Assembly: GCA_958366705.1 (NCBI GenBank)
Contig: CATXCB010000004.1
Span: 1-64,000 of the forward strand
Direction: 5' to 3'
From: an uncultured bacterium
Lineage (GTDB): Bacteria; Cyanobacteriota; Vampirovibrionia; Gastranaerophilales; Gastranaerophilaceae
Length of the DNA: 64,000 nt
Under the pieces are notes generated by a model. It ran no database searches, was not told where the DNA came from, and saw only the letters and a program-made list of their open reading frames with translations. The translations under genes and the position numbers were made by a program. Below are positions 1 to 7,908 of this stretch, one piece after another (the stretch's first letter is position 1; every line of letters begins with the position of its first letter).

Positions 1-9
1 CCCCCCCCC
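1..9. repeat. Poly-C tract (at least 9), cut by window edge
   Basis: The window opens with nine C, which are G in the coding strand of the truncated minus-strand gene. The true length is unknown. It sits ten codons after the start codon, the position expected for a slipped-strand phase switch. Confidence 0.8.
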
Positions 10-39
10 GATTTTCTTGATATTGTTGAATTTTAACAT
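1..39 (-). CDS. Start of a poly-G-initiated gene, cut by window edge
   Basis: Only the first 13 codons are in the window. The ATG at 39-37 follows a good AGGAG site and reads M-L-K-F-N-N-I-K-K-I-G-G-G, the last three codons being an uninterrupted run of G that continues past position 1. The same arrangement (ribosome site, M-L-K-x-x-N-x-K-K-I, then a G run) opens the prepilin gene at 5450-6366. This one is therefore probably another prepilin-like gene with a slippable tract. That identity is inference; nothing downstream is visible. Confidence 0.6.
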   Translation of the reverse strand, partial: MLKFNNIKKIGGG

Positions 40-147
40 ACTCTTCTCCTTATTTTATAATACCAAAGCCATTATACACCATTTTTTTTATTTTATCAAT
101 ATGAGGGAATAACCACATCTTACTTTCCACAAACAGGGAGGGTAAAA

Positions 148-181
148 CAAGCAAGCTCCTGAGGATTCAGGAGCTTGCTTG
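148..181 (-). terminator. Rho-independent terminator of gatA
   Basis: A 15-bp perfect stem (148-162 with 167-181) has a 4-base loop and is followed on the minus strand by a short T run. It lies just downstream of the gatA stop codon. Confidence 0.85.
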
Positions 182-204
182 TTGTTGTATAACAATCATA
201 TTAA

Positions 205-1668
205 TTAAATATTTGCTAATTTTTTGTAGAAATCATTTGCCTGTTCAAATTTGTAAGCAAAGTTCAACAAACTTGTTTCCTGCAATTGCGGAGCAAGAAT
301 TTGTAAACCAATAGGCATACCATCAGAGTCAAATCCTGCAGGAACACTTATACCAGGTAAACCTGCCAAGTTACAGCTGATTGTTGCAATATCAGTTAAA
401 TACATTGCTAACGGATCAGAAGATTTTGCACCGATTTCAAATGCAGTGTTTGGACAGGTTGGTGAAATAAGTACATCAACTTGTTTAAATGCTTCTTTAA
501 ATTCTTCTGTAACAAGAGCTCTCATTTGTTGAGCTTTTTTATAATATGCATCGTAATAACCTGAAGACAATGCATAAGTACCAAGCATTATACGACGTTT
601 AACTTCAGGCCCGAAACCTTCTGCTCTTGATTTTGTATACAATTCCATAAGATTTTGAGCATCAGGATGTCTGTAACCGTATCTAACGCCATCAAATCTG
701 GCTAAGTTTGACGAACATTCAGCAGTCGCTAGAATGTAATAAATACCGATTGAATATTTCAATTTTTTCAATGAAATTTCAACGATTTCACAACCTAATT
801 TTTTGTATGTTTCAATCGCGTTATCCATAGCTTTTTGAACATCCGGTGAAATACCCTCTCCAAAAAGTTCTTTAATCACACCGACTTTTTTACCTTTAAT
901 ATCTCCATTCAAACCTTGAGAATAATGTTCTACAGGGAGATTCAAAGATGTTGAATCTTTAGCATCATAACCTGAAATAACTTCAAGTAAATTCGCAGTA
1001 TCTTCAACAGTTCTTGCAAACGGACCAATTTGGTCTAAAGAAGATGCAAAAGCAATTAAGCCATAACGAGAAACTCTGCCATATGTAGGTTTCATACCAA
1101 CAATACCGCAGAAACTTGCAGGAAGACGAATAGAACCACCTGTATCGGAACCAAGAGCCAATGTTGCTTCGCAAGCTGAAACACTGGCAGCAGAACCGCC
1201 TGATGAACCACCTGGAACTTTATTTAAATCCCATGGATTATGAACTTTACCAAAAGCTGAATTTTCATTAGAGGAACCCATTGCAAATTCATCCAGATTA
1301 GCCTTACCTACAATTGGAATTAAATTACCTAAGAGTTTTTCCGTTACTGTTGCGTTAAATGGTGATACAAAGTTTTCCAAAATTTTAGAAGATGCAGTGG
1401 TTTTAGAACCTACAAGATTCATATTATCTTTCAATGCCAACGGAACACCAGCTAATAATGGTAATTCTTCCCCTTTAGCAATTTTTTCATCAACTTTTTT
1501 TGCAGTATCAAGAGCAATATCTTTAGTTAAAGAGTTAAAAGCTCCGATTTTTTCTTCAAGTGAATTTATTCTATCAAATGCTGCATTTGTTAATTCTACA
1601 GCAGAAACTTCTTTATTTTTTAAAGCTTTGCTTTGTTCAGCAGCGGATTTTTTCAACAGCTCGTTCAT
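205..1668 (-). CDS. gatA: Asp-tRNA(Asn)/Glu-tRNA(Gln) amidotransferase subunit A
   Basis: This is the glutaminase subunit of GatCAB, which converts misacylated Glu-tRNA(Gln) or Asp-tRNA(Asn) to the amidated form. The 487 residues match the family length. The amidase signature is complete: Lys80 (A-L-K-D-N), the cis-Ser in P-G-G-S-S-G-G-S near 155 and the nucleophile Ser179 in G-S-D-T-G-G-S-I form the Ser-Ser-Lys triad. The ATG is preceded by AAGGAG. gatB and gatC are not adjacent; the gene appears to be a single transcription unit ending in the hairpin at 148-181. Confidence 0.97.
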   Translation of the reverse strand: MNELLKKSAAEQSKALKNKEVSAVELTNAAFDRINSLEEKIGAFNSLTKDIALDTAKKVDEKIAKGEELPLLAGVPLALKDNMNLVGSKTTASSKILENFVSPFNATVTEKLLGNLIPIVGKANLDEFAMGSSNENSAFGKVHNPWDLNKVPGGSSGGSAASVSACEATLALGSDTGGSIRLPASFCGIVGMKPTYGRVSRYGLIAFASSLDQIGPFARTVEDTANLLEVISGYDAKDSTSLNLPVEHYSQGLNGDIKGKKVGVIKELFGEGISPDVQKAMDNAIETYKKLGCEIVEISLKKLKYSIGIYYILATAECSSNLARFDGVRYGYRHPDAQNLMELYTKSRAEGFGPEVKRRIMLGTYALSSGYYDAYYKKAQQMRALVTEEFKEAFKQVDVLISPTCPNTAFEIGAKSSDPLAMYLTDIATISCNLAGLPGISVPAGFDSDGMPIGLQILAPQLQETSLLNFAYKFEQANDFYKKLANI

Positions 1669-1826
1669 AATATCTCCTTAAAAGCTAATTCTCAACACGA
1701 TTGTAAGACAAACATGTATTGATAGCAAGACTGGTAAAATTTGGTTAATTTACAAAAATTTAAATAAATAACAAAAATTTTTTATTACAGGATTTATTTA
1801 TAATACAATAAATATGAGGTCTCAAA

Positions 1827-2780
1827 ATGAATAATAATATTAAGGAAAATATTCAAACTTCTGTTGGAATTGGTGCCGGCATAGGAACATATCACGCATC
1901 AAAAAATTTGATTCATAAAGTGAATAAAAAAATATTCAGCTCTCTTGATACTTCTCTAACAAAAGAGCAAATTGACACATTCAGTAAAGCTGGAAATGAA
2001 ATATATCAAAAATATTTTAAAGAACAAGGGATAAAAATTTTTGATATATCAAAAGAAGATTACAACAAACTGTTCAATGAAAAATACGAAAATATTAACT
2101 CTTATTATGACAAAAAAATTGAACAAACAAAAAATCCTATAAGGAAATTTTTCTTAAAATACCAGAAGAAAAAAAGCCTGAAAGCAGCAAAAGCTCTTGA
2201 TAAAGAAACTGTACGCGGGAAAAATGCTTATTATAGAGAAGTATCACGTATGGTAGACGAAAATGGAATAAAAAAATTAAAAAAAGATAAAAAAATCATA
2301 ATTAATATGGAAAAAACTCCAATATATTTATTTCATGAACTCGGACACGCTAAAAATTTTATGGATACAAGACTTTCAATCGCAATGAAAAGTGTATGGA
2401 AGAATTCTATTTTTCAAAGAAATGCTGCAATATTTCTGCTGGCAACATCTTTACTGACAAAACCGGAAACAAGCCATAATGCAGCGGCAAATAAAGAGCA
2501 TAAAAATCCTCTATATCCTTTAGGATTATTTATAAAAAACAATTGCGGGAAATTAATGACCTTGATTCTTGTTCCTACCGTACTAGAAGAGGGTTTAGCA
2601 AGTTTAAACGGACAGAAAATGGGAAAAGAAGTTCTAAAAGGTAAAGATTTAAACGTATTAACAAAGAGCCACTTAAAATCATTTGCAGGATACAGCGCCT
2701 GGGCAGCAAGAGCCGGTATTGCAGTATATCTGGCAAACAAAGTTCGAGATAAAATCGCAGAATATAAACCAATACATTAA
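1827..2780 (+). CDS. Putative membrane-associated HExxH metallopeptidase
   Basis: This 317-residue protein has no family I can name. It carries a zinc-peptidase motif, His170-Glu-Leu-Gly-His174, and an E-E-G motif at 254-256 that could supply the third ligand, an arrangement like gluzincins. Hydrophobic stretches near 200-210 and 240-253 surround a polar loop. The N-terminal 150 residues are Lys-rich and helical, beginning with a Gly-rich patch (residues 14-20). No signal peptide is clear. GAGG precedes the ATG. It is convergent with the coiled-coil gene at 2784, with only 3 bases between their stops. Confidence 0.7.
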   Translation: MNNNIKENIQTSVGIGAGIGTYHASKNLIHKVNKKIFSSLDTSLTKEQIDTFSKAGNEIYQKYFKEQGIKIFDISKEDYNKLFNEKYENINSYYDKKIEQTKNPIRKFFLKYQKKKSLKAAKALDKETVRGKNAYYREVSRMVDENGIKKLKKDKKIIINMEKTPIYLFHELGHAKNFMDTRLSIAMKSVWKNSIFQRNAAIFLLATSLLTKPETSHNAAANKEHKNPLYPLGLFIKNNCGKLMTLILVPTVLEEGLASLNGQKMGKEVLKGKDLNVLTKSHLKSFAGYSAWAARAGIAVYLANKVRDKIAEYKPIH

Positions 2781-2783
2781 TGA

Positions 2784-3494
2784 TTAAATCTTTTTCCCCA
2801 TAGATTTTGTTATTTTTGAGTGAATCATATTAGCCTGATTCAAATACTCTGTTAATTTTTCATAATTTTGAACTTTTTCACCGTAAGGAACATTCATATC
2901 AACAAGCTCATCTACACTTTTACTTATTTGAGAAAGCTGCTCCAAAGAATCACTTAAAGTTACAACAGAATTCACTTTTTTAGAAATCTTAGCAAGTATT
3001 TGTCTTGATAAAAATGATTGGATTTTATAAATTACAGGCATTTTTTCTTTAAAATCCTGATGCGAAAACTTCTTTTTTTCACCCAGAACCCGTCCGCCAT
3101 ACATTTGCTGCTTGCGCAGAGTATCTAATTCCTGCAATAGTCTTTGCTTTTTTGCTTTAAGACCAAGGGCTTCATTCTGAGTCCCATAGTTATCTGCAAC
3201 TTTAATTTTTGCATCCAAATCTTTTATTAAAGATTCACGTTCTTTGATTCTATAATCAATACTTAAATCATCCAGCTCCTCTCCTGAGCCAAAGTTTGTC
3301 TGATTAAGAATTGCAGAATCGTAACCATTCAAGCGTTTGATTGGATTAGTTGCTTTATTTTTATCCAAATTAATATCTGATTTAGCAGCTTCTGACGGAT
3401 CAAAATTTCCGCTAAAAGGATTCACAGCCGAAAAATTATACTTTTGGCTGAAAATATTACCTGTTATTTTATTGTTATTCCCGCTGCTATCCAT
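2784..3494 (-). CDS. Uncharacterised coiled-coil protein
   Basis: This 236-residue protein is not recognised. The first 65 residues are Asn/Ser-rich and look disordered. Residues about 80-130 form a strongly charged heptad region, and the C-terminal half is helical with further heptads. There is no signal peptide or membrane segment, so it is probably cytoplasmic. It lies upstream of nothing on its strand and is convergent with the HExxH gene at 1827. Probably lineage-specific. Confidence 0.6.
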   Translation of the reverse strand: MDSSGNNNKITGNIFSQKYNFSAVNPFSGNFDPSEAAKSDINLDKNKATNPIKRLNGYDSAILNQTNFGSGEELDDLSIDYRIKERESLIKDLDAKIKVADNYGTQNEALGLKAKKQRLLQELDTLRKQQMYGGRVLGEKKKFSHQDFKEKMPVIYKIQSFLSRQILAKISKKVNSVVTLSDSLEQLSQISKSVDELVDMNVPYGEKVQNYEKLTEYLNQANMIHSKITKSMGKKI

Positions 3495-3560
3495 ACAAAC
3501 ATTTTAAACCAAGAAAACAAATTTTTTCACCATTAAAAGTATGATTTTACAAAATTTTAA

Positions 3561-4703
3561 CTAATTTATAGTATAGACTTTTTTGTAATATAACAATGTT
3601 CCCCAGATTGTCAGAACAATATTAGGGAGCCATGCCGCAAAGAACGGAGCAAGAGAACCAGCTTCCCCAAACGAAATAGACAACGCCCGAACAACATAAT
3701 ATGCAAAAATAATTAAAATACTAAATAAAAATCCTCTGTTATATCTTACACGCGGCGGTGTAATTGCTAAAGGAACACCAAGAAGAACAAATACAATTGT
3801 AGTTAATGGTAATGCAATTTTATCAAACAATTCAATAGTATAAATTCTTCTATTTTCAGGAGTTATATTTGACGATGTCAAATACTTCATCAACTTTGAA
3901 AAATTCATTTCTTTAGCAACATTTTTGTTCATCTCTTTAGATAAATCCAGACCAAACTTAACAACAGAATCTTCAAATAATGTTGTATTCAAAACTTGAC
4001 CATTATCACCTATCGTATATGCTGCTCCTTTTTGGAATTTCCATCCTTCCGGAGAAGTTTTACCCTGTCTAGCTTGAAGGACTTGAATTGTATCATCCTT
4101 TGCCATATCCAACACAGTTACATTATACAAAGTTTTCTTCTGACAAGAACCTACATAAAATAATCTTTTTAAAACACCATTATCATTTAATTCTTTAAAG
4201 ACAAAATTTTCTTTACCATCCGGAATATTTTTTTGTCCAAGAGCCCATAATGCCAAATCTTTTGACTGTCTGTTCATAATAGGAACTATTGTTTCATTAA
4301 TAAAAAAGCTCGATAACGACATAATAACTGCAAAAATAAAAATCGGTTTTGCAATTCTATTGAGCCCAATACCACAAGCTCTCATAACAGTAACTTCAGA
4401 AGACAAACTCAATCTGTTTAATGTCATTACTGTTGATAGCAATACACCCATAGGGATTGTCATAACAATTACAGACGGCAAGTTCAACAAAATCAATATA
4501 AATGCAACTTTAAACGGAATTCCGAATTTTGCAATTTGCTTAATCAAAGTAATAAATGTATCTGAGGCAAAAATAATTGTTGTAAACACAAAAACACCCA
4601 TCAAAAACATTTCTATTACTTGTTTTAATATATATTTATCCAAGATTTTTGTATTATTATACTTATCTTTGATAACTTCCAGAATTCTTTTAAACTTAAG
4701 CAT
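3561..4703 (-). CDS. LptF/LptG-family permease
   Basis: This is a YjgP/YjgQ-type membrane component of the ABC machine that extracts lipopolysaccharide (or a related glycolipid) from the inner membrane. The 380 residues follow the family plan: three membrane helices in the first 125 residues, a periplasmic beta-rich domain at roughly 150-270, and three helices at the end (about 290-378). Only one LptF/G gene is present here; whether it is F or G cannot be told. It follows a secreted-protein gene on the same strand by 41 bases and may share its transcript. Confidence 0.9.
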   Translation of the reverse strand: MLKFKRILEVIKDKYNNTKILDKYILKQVIEMFLMGVFVFTTIIFASDTFITLIKQIAKFGIPFKVAFILILLNLPSVIVMTIPMGVLLSTVMTLNRLSLSSEVTVMRACGIGLNRIAKPIFIFAVIMSLSSFFINETIVPIMNRQSKDLALWALGQKNIPDGKENFVFKELNDNGVLKRLFYVGSCQKKTLYNVTVLDMAKDDTIQVLQARQGKTSPEGWKFQKGAAYTIGDNGQVLNTTLFEDSVVKFGLDLSKEMNKNVAKEMNFSKLMKYLTSSNITPENRRIYTIELFDKIALPLTTIVFVLLGVPLAITPPRVRYNRGFLFSILIIFAYYVVRALSISFGEAGSLAPFFAAWLPNIVLTIWGTLLYYKKVYTIN

Positions 4704-4744
4704 ATTTTGATTCTAATCTAAAAAAAAGTTTTAAGCAAATATAT

Positions 4745-5389
4745 TTAGTTAGATTCTTTCAAGATTAAAATTGTCTGTTCAATCTCTGTTTTTAAGTACC
4801 CGAGCTGCTCTTCAATACTATTTGGATTATAAATATAACCGGCACCACCATACGCCAAATATGGATTATATTTCTCCGCCTCACTCCTCAACAAAGCAAT
4901 AGAACGAGCATGGGTACTCAATTCCATCAAACGTTTAAATGACACAAACTGACTTTCTGGTTTGTCAAGATACTTATCACGAAAAAAATCCGCATTTTTA
5001 TTAAAATAAAAAACTTTTGCATTGAATATCTGAACATTCCCATTGTTTTCAATCAAATCAAAAATATTTTCCAACATCGGAATAAATTCATTCAAATCAT
5101 TAACATACTGCGAAGTTTTATCTTTTTTCTGGATAATATTTACAAATGCAGGATTATCTGACGGTACAGGTTTTAGTGCATTTTCAGAATTAAAATCTTT
5201 AGCCGGACGTGCTTCAATTATTTTATTATTTGGTTTTGCCGGTTCATAATTTCTTGTTAAATCGGGTAAAGTTCCGAGGTATCCCTTCCCATCAGTATTT
5301 AACTTTTCTTTCGCGCAACAAAATGAACTATTTAAACAAATAGCACAAAACAATAATAATATTACATAAAAAAGTTTAAACTTACGCAT
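4745..5389 (-). CDS. Secreted protein of unknown function
   Basis: This 214-residue protein has a clear signal peptide (M-R-K followed by a hydrophobic core ending near C-C-A-K, residues 1-27). Two cysteines near the cleavage region could make it a lipoprotein, but the lipobox is poor. The mature part has a Pro/Asn-rich linker to about residue 80, then a helical domain to the end. It lies immediately upstream of the LptF/G-family gene, so an envelope role is plausible but only inferred. Confidence 0.7.
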   Translation of the reverse strand: MRKFKLFYVILLLFCAICLNSSFCCAKEKLNTDGKGYLGTLPDLTRNYEPAKPNNKIIEARPAKDFNSENALKPVPSDNPAFVNIIQKKDKTSQYVNDLNEFIPMLENIFDLIENNGNVQIFNAKVFYFNKNADFFRDKYLDKPESQFVSFKRLMELSTHARSIALLRSEAEKYNPYLAYGGAGYIYNPNSIEEQLGYLKTEIEQTILILKESN

Positions 5390-5449
5390 ACCACAATTAT
5401 AATGATTTCAATACAAAAATCATCATTTAAGAAATGTAGATTAAAAAAT

Positions 5450-6366
5450 TTACCACGGATAATCAGACAGTATCTGCCAGTTGTCTTTCATTATCAAGGC
5501 GCCGCACCACATTCCTCTACCATTTTTATTACAGCCATAATTAAGACATGTACCCTTTTTCAAAAATTCCCTATCAAAATCTCCAGGCACATGACACTCA
5601 TTTGTTGTCTTATAACCCATAGGCAATAAAGAACCATCTTCCCATAATTGAAAGTAAAATGCATCTTTCCCAAATTGATTTGGTTTTGTCGAAGTTCCAT
5701 TTGTATCAATTATCAAATCTGTTTTGAGACCTTTAGAGTCAATTTTTCGATTGGAATAAAAAAATATATCAACACCGTTTAGAAGAGTATAAACTTCTGT
5801 TCCGCCAAAACCGGGGCGGAGCATAGCTAAACCTGTTTCCCTATTGCCAGAAATTTGTTTATACGGGATAGAATCAGGAGCACTTAAATCTTTCCACTGA
5901 TGTTTAATACCTACCATATAATTTAGTAGATATCTATCGAACCAGTTAGGAGAATCGCAATCCCAGCCGCTTACTTCTTCATTTTCTGCAGTTGACATTC
6001 GTATAGCCTGAGTAAGCTGGGAATATGCGGCTTTCAAGCGTGTTGCGGCTTGTTTTTTCTGGTAGTTATTAATCAAAGTTGGAAGAGTTAGTGCTGAGAC
6101 CACGCCTATTACGCCGAGGGTTATGAGGACTTCGGCAAGGGTAAATGCTGCTTTTTTGCGAATACGGTCATTCTGAGCAGATGCGAAGAATCTTTTGGTA
6201 TGACTCTTTATTTTAGATTCTAAAACAAGTTCAGAATGACTGTGCGAGGTTGGATGTGGAAAACAATTTAAAACAAATATTTCTAAAGGCCTTAGAATAC
6301 TGTTGGAGCAAGGCTTTAAAAGGTTACCCCCCCCCCGATTTTCTTAGTATTACTACATTTTAGCAT
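5450..6366 (-). CDS. Type IV prepilin-like protein, poly-G phase switch, off as sequenced
   Basis: The ATG at 6366 has an AGGAG site 8 bases upstream. After ten codons comes a tract of ten G (6336-6327). As sequenced the frame ends after 16 residues at a TAA. With 11 G (or 8) the frame runs unbroken through about 55 leader residues into K-K-A-A-F-T-L-A-E-V-L-I-T-L-G and a full prepilin, about 305 residues in all. No ATG, GTG or TTG lies in that frame between the tract and the cleavage region. The second half of the leader is the translation of an interspersed repeat (R-F-F-A-S-A-Q-N-D). The mature part has the family motif D-T-N-G-x-x-x-K-P-N-x-x-G-x-D-x-F and a C-terminal W-C-x-x-L-I motif. 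A homopolymer sequencing error is the main alternative. Confidence 0.8.
6167..6240. repeat. Interspersed repeat units inside the prepilin leader
   Basis: Two units of the window's repeat families occur inside the leader of the gene at 5450-6366. Unit 6167-6193 pairs TCATTCTGA with a GAAGAATCT end, and unit 6216-6240 contains AAGTTCAGAATGAC. The same units recur at 7731, 16318, 45340 and 52675. Read on the minus strand they stay open in the prepilin frame. Confidence 0.75.
6327..6336. repeat. Poly-C/G tract, candidate phase-variation switch
   Basis: Ten uninterrupted C on the plus strand are ten G in the coding strand, inside codons 11-14 of a prepilin gene. It is one of only two such tracts in a low-GC window, the other being at 1-9 in the same position of a similar gene start. 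Confidence 0.85.
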
Positions 6367-6438
6367 ATTTTTAACTCCTTTTTACTTATAAGACAACGTT
6401 TTTAGTATAATGCATTTTTTCCAACAATGCAAGCTTTT

Positions 6439-7089
6439 TTATTTTCTACCTGCCGGACAAGAATAAGGTTTTGGATTGCCAAATGGTACCATTTGCGGAT
6501 TTGATTTATAATAATCTTTTTGATGTTTCTGACGTTTGAAATCATTACGTTCCAACTTATTGATTAGCGAATACTTTGAACGCTGCTGACGATTTAATGA
6601 TTTTTTAAAACATCTATCTTCGTCTTCAAGCATTTTAGAAATTTCAGCTTTTATATTTTTTACAATCCGCCTTTGCCTGATGATTTCCGGCTCCGCTACA
6701 TTTGCACTTTTTAAAGCTCTTAGTTTAAAACTTTCTTTCATTAAACTCTGGAATTTTTCCTCATAAAATGAAGCATTTTGTTTAATTAATTCTTCTCTTT
6801 TTTGAATTTGTTCATCTGATAAATTTAAAGCATTATAAATTACAGCCCGTTCTTCCTGAAGTTGTTTGACATACTTTTTATACCTTAAAGCTTCTTGAGG
6901 AGCATTAATATCAGCATCTTTCGTACAAATTATTTTTTTAGCACTTTCAACCGAACAACCGCCGCCGGCGTTCTGGCAGGAAGACTGCTCAGCATTGACA
7001 GAAGAAATTTCTGATACTGTACACTCAGCCTGAGCACAAGTTCCTAATATGGTCAAACATAAAAATGTAAAAAATATTTTATTGCGCAT
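6439..7089 (-). CDS. Periplasmic Spy/CpxP-like protein
   Basis: This 216-residue protein has a signal peptide ending at A-Q-A (residue 21). The mature start is Cys-rich, and a long charged helical region (about 70-185) follows. It contains L-S-D-E-Q near residue 95, close to the LTxxQ motif of Spy/CpxP chaperones, and L-N-R-Q-Q near 165. Family members act as periplasmic ATP-independent chaperones or metal and stress sensors; which applies here is unknown. A second Spy-like gene is at 58357. It ends 72 bases upstream of the start of the phase-variable prepilin gene on the same strand. Confidence 0.7.
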   Translation of the reverse strand: MRNKIFFTFLCLTILGTCAQAECTVSEISSVNAEQSSCQNAGGGCSVESAKKIICTKDADINAPQEALRYKKYVKQLQEERAVIYNALNLSDEQIQKREELIKQNASFYEEKFQSLMKESFKLRALKSANVAEPEIIRQRRIVKNIKAEISKMLEDEDRCFKKSLNRQQRSKYSLINKLERNDFKRQKHQKDYYKSNPQMVPFGNPKPYSCPAGRK

Positions 7090-7168
7090 AACATCTCCTT
7101 TTATTATTCTATTTTCACACTAATAAAATAAATTTTCAAATATGAAATATTTATAGTAGAATCAGCTT

Positions 7169-7531
7169 ATGGAAGACATAAATTTAAGAAATTATGCATA
7201 CTTAGGTGACGCAGTCTGGGAATTATTTATTAGAAAAAAAACTATCCTAATGACAAATAATGCAAAAAAACTGCACCAGATAACAACTAATCTTGTTAAA
7301 ACTCATACACAAAGTGAACTTTTACATTTTATAGACACTTATTTAACAGACGAAGAAAAAGAAATCGCGCGCAGGGCAAGGAATCTGCCAATACCTGTTG
7401 GAAGAAAAAATATTCAAACCGAATACAGGCAAGCAACAGCATTTGAAACTCTTATCGGCTGGTGGCACTTGAACAACACAACAAGATTAAATGAAATTTT
7501 AACTATTTTAAGTCCACAAATACAACCATAA
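7169..7531 (+). CDS. mrnC: Mini-ribonuclease III
   Basis: This is a dimeric RNase III catalytic domain without a dsRNA-binding domain; in Bacillus it matures the 23S rRNA ends. The 120 residues match the family length. Signature segments are present: Y-L-G-D-A-V-W-E-L near 11-19 with the acidic catalytic Asp14, R-R-A-R-N near 69-73, and A-F-E-T-L-I-G-W near 91-98 with the second acidic residue. Mini-III is typical of Firmicutes and Cyanobacteria and fits the proposed affiliation. Confidence 0.93.
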   Translation: MEDINLRNYAYLGDAVWELFIRKKTILMTNNAKKLHQITTNLVKTHTQSELLHFIDTYLTDEEKEIARRARNLPIPVGRKNIQTEYRQATAFETLIGWWHLNNTTRLNEILTILSPQIQP

Positions 7532-7539
7532 AGCTTACG

Positions 7540-7760
7540 CCCTCACCCCTGCCCTCTCCCCAATTGGGCGATGGTACCACATACGTAGGTATCCAATTAT
7601 TTACTCACGACTTCAACATCCGCAGCTCCGCAAGGGTGCCACGCCGTACGGGGCAATATGCCACCAAGTATAATCTAAAGTAAGTATAATTGTCATACTG
7701 AGGCTTTTGCCGAAGTATCTTATAATCAGATTCTTCACATTCGTTCAGAATGACAAACGA
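7540..7760. repeat. Cluster of interspersed repeats
   Basis: The gap between two convergent genes holds several repeat units head to tail. These are a GCCCTCACCCCTGCCCTCTC unit ending in TTGGGCGA (compare 16181 and 45118), a TACGTAGGTA-type unit, a GGGCAATATGCCACCA unit (compare 45155), a GTCATACTGAGG unit ending in GAAGTATC (compare 18150 and 52631) and an AGATTCTTC to CAGAATGACA unit (compare 16318). No gene is seen here. Confidence 0.75.
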
Positions 7761-7844
7761 ATATGTCACCCTTAAACTAAAAATAAATTCTGAATTGCAT
7801 TATGACTATGTTTTAATATATTTAAAATTTCACAAAATATTTTT

Positions 7845-7869
7845 AAAGACCTCTATAAAAGAGGTCTTT
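7845..7869. terminator. Bidirectional terminator hairpin
   Basis: A 9-bp stem AAAGACCTC/GAGGTCTTT with a 7-base loop is followed by T5 on the plus strand. It sits between the repeat cluster and the stop of the convergent gene at 7909. Confidence 0.8.
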
Positions 7870-7908
7870 TTCATAATATACCCGGTTTAATTAATTATTG
7901 CCTGAAAT

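Noticed and set aside
5450..6103. Prepilin gene starting at an internal GTG (M-V-S-A-L-T-L-P)
   Set aside because: This start lies inside the N-methylation helix and removes the cleavage site. The homologous upstream sequence K-K-A-A-F-T-L is clearly coding.
7540..7760. CRISPR array
   Set aside because: The repeat units differ in sequence and length and have no regular spacers; no cas gene is near. The same holds for the other clusters.
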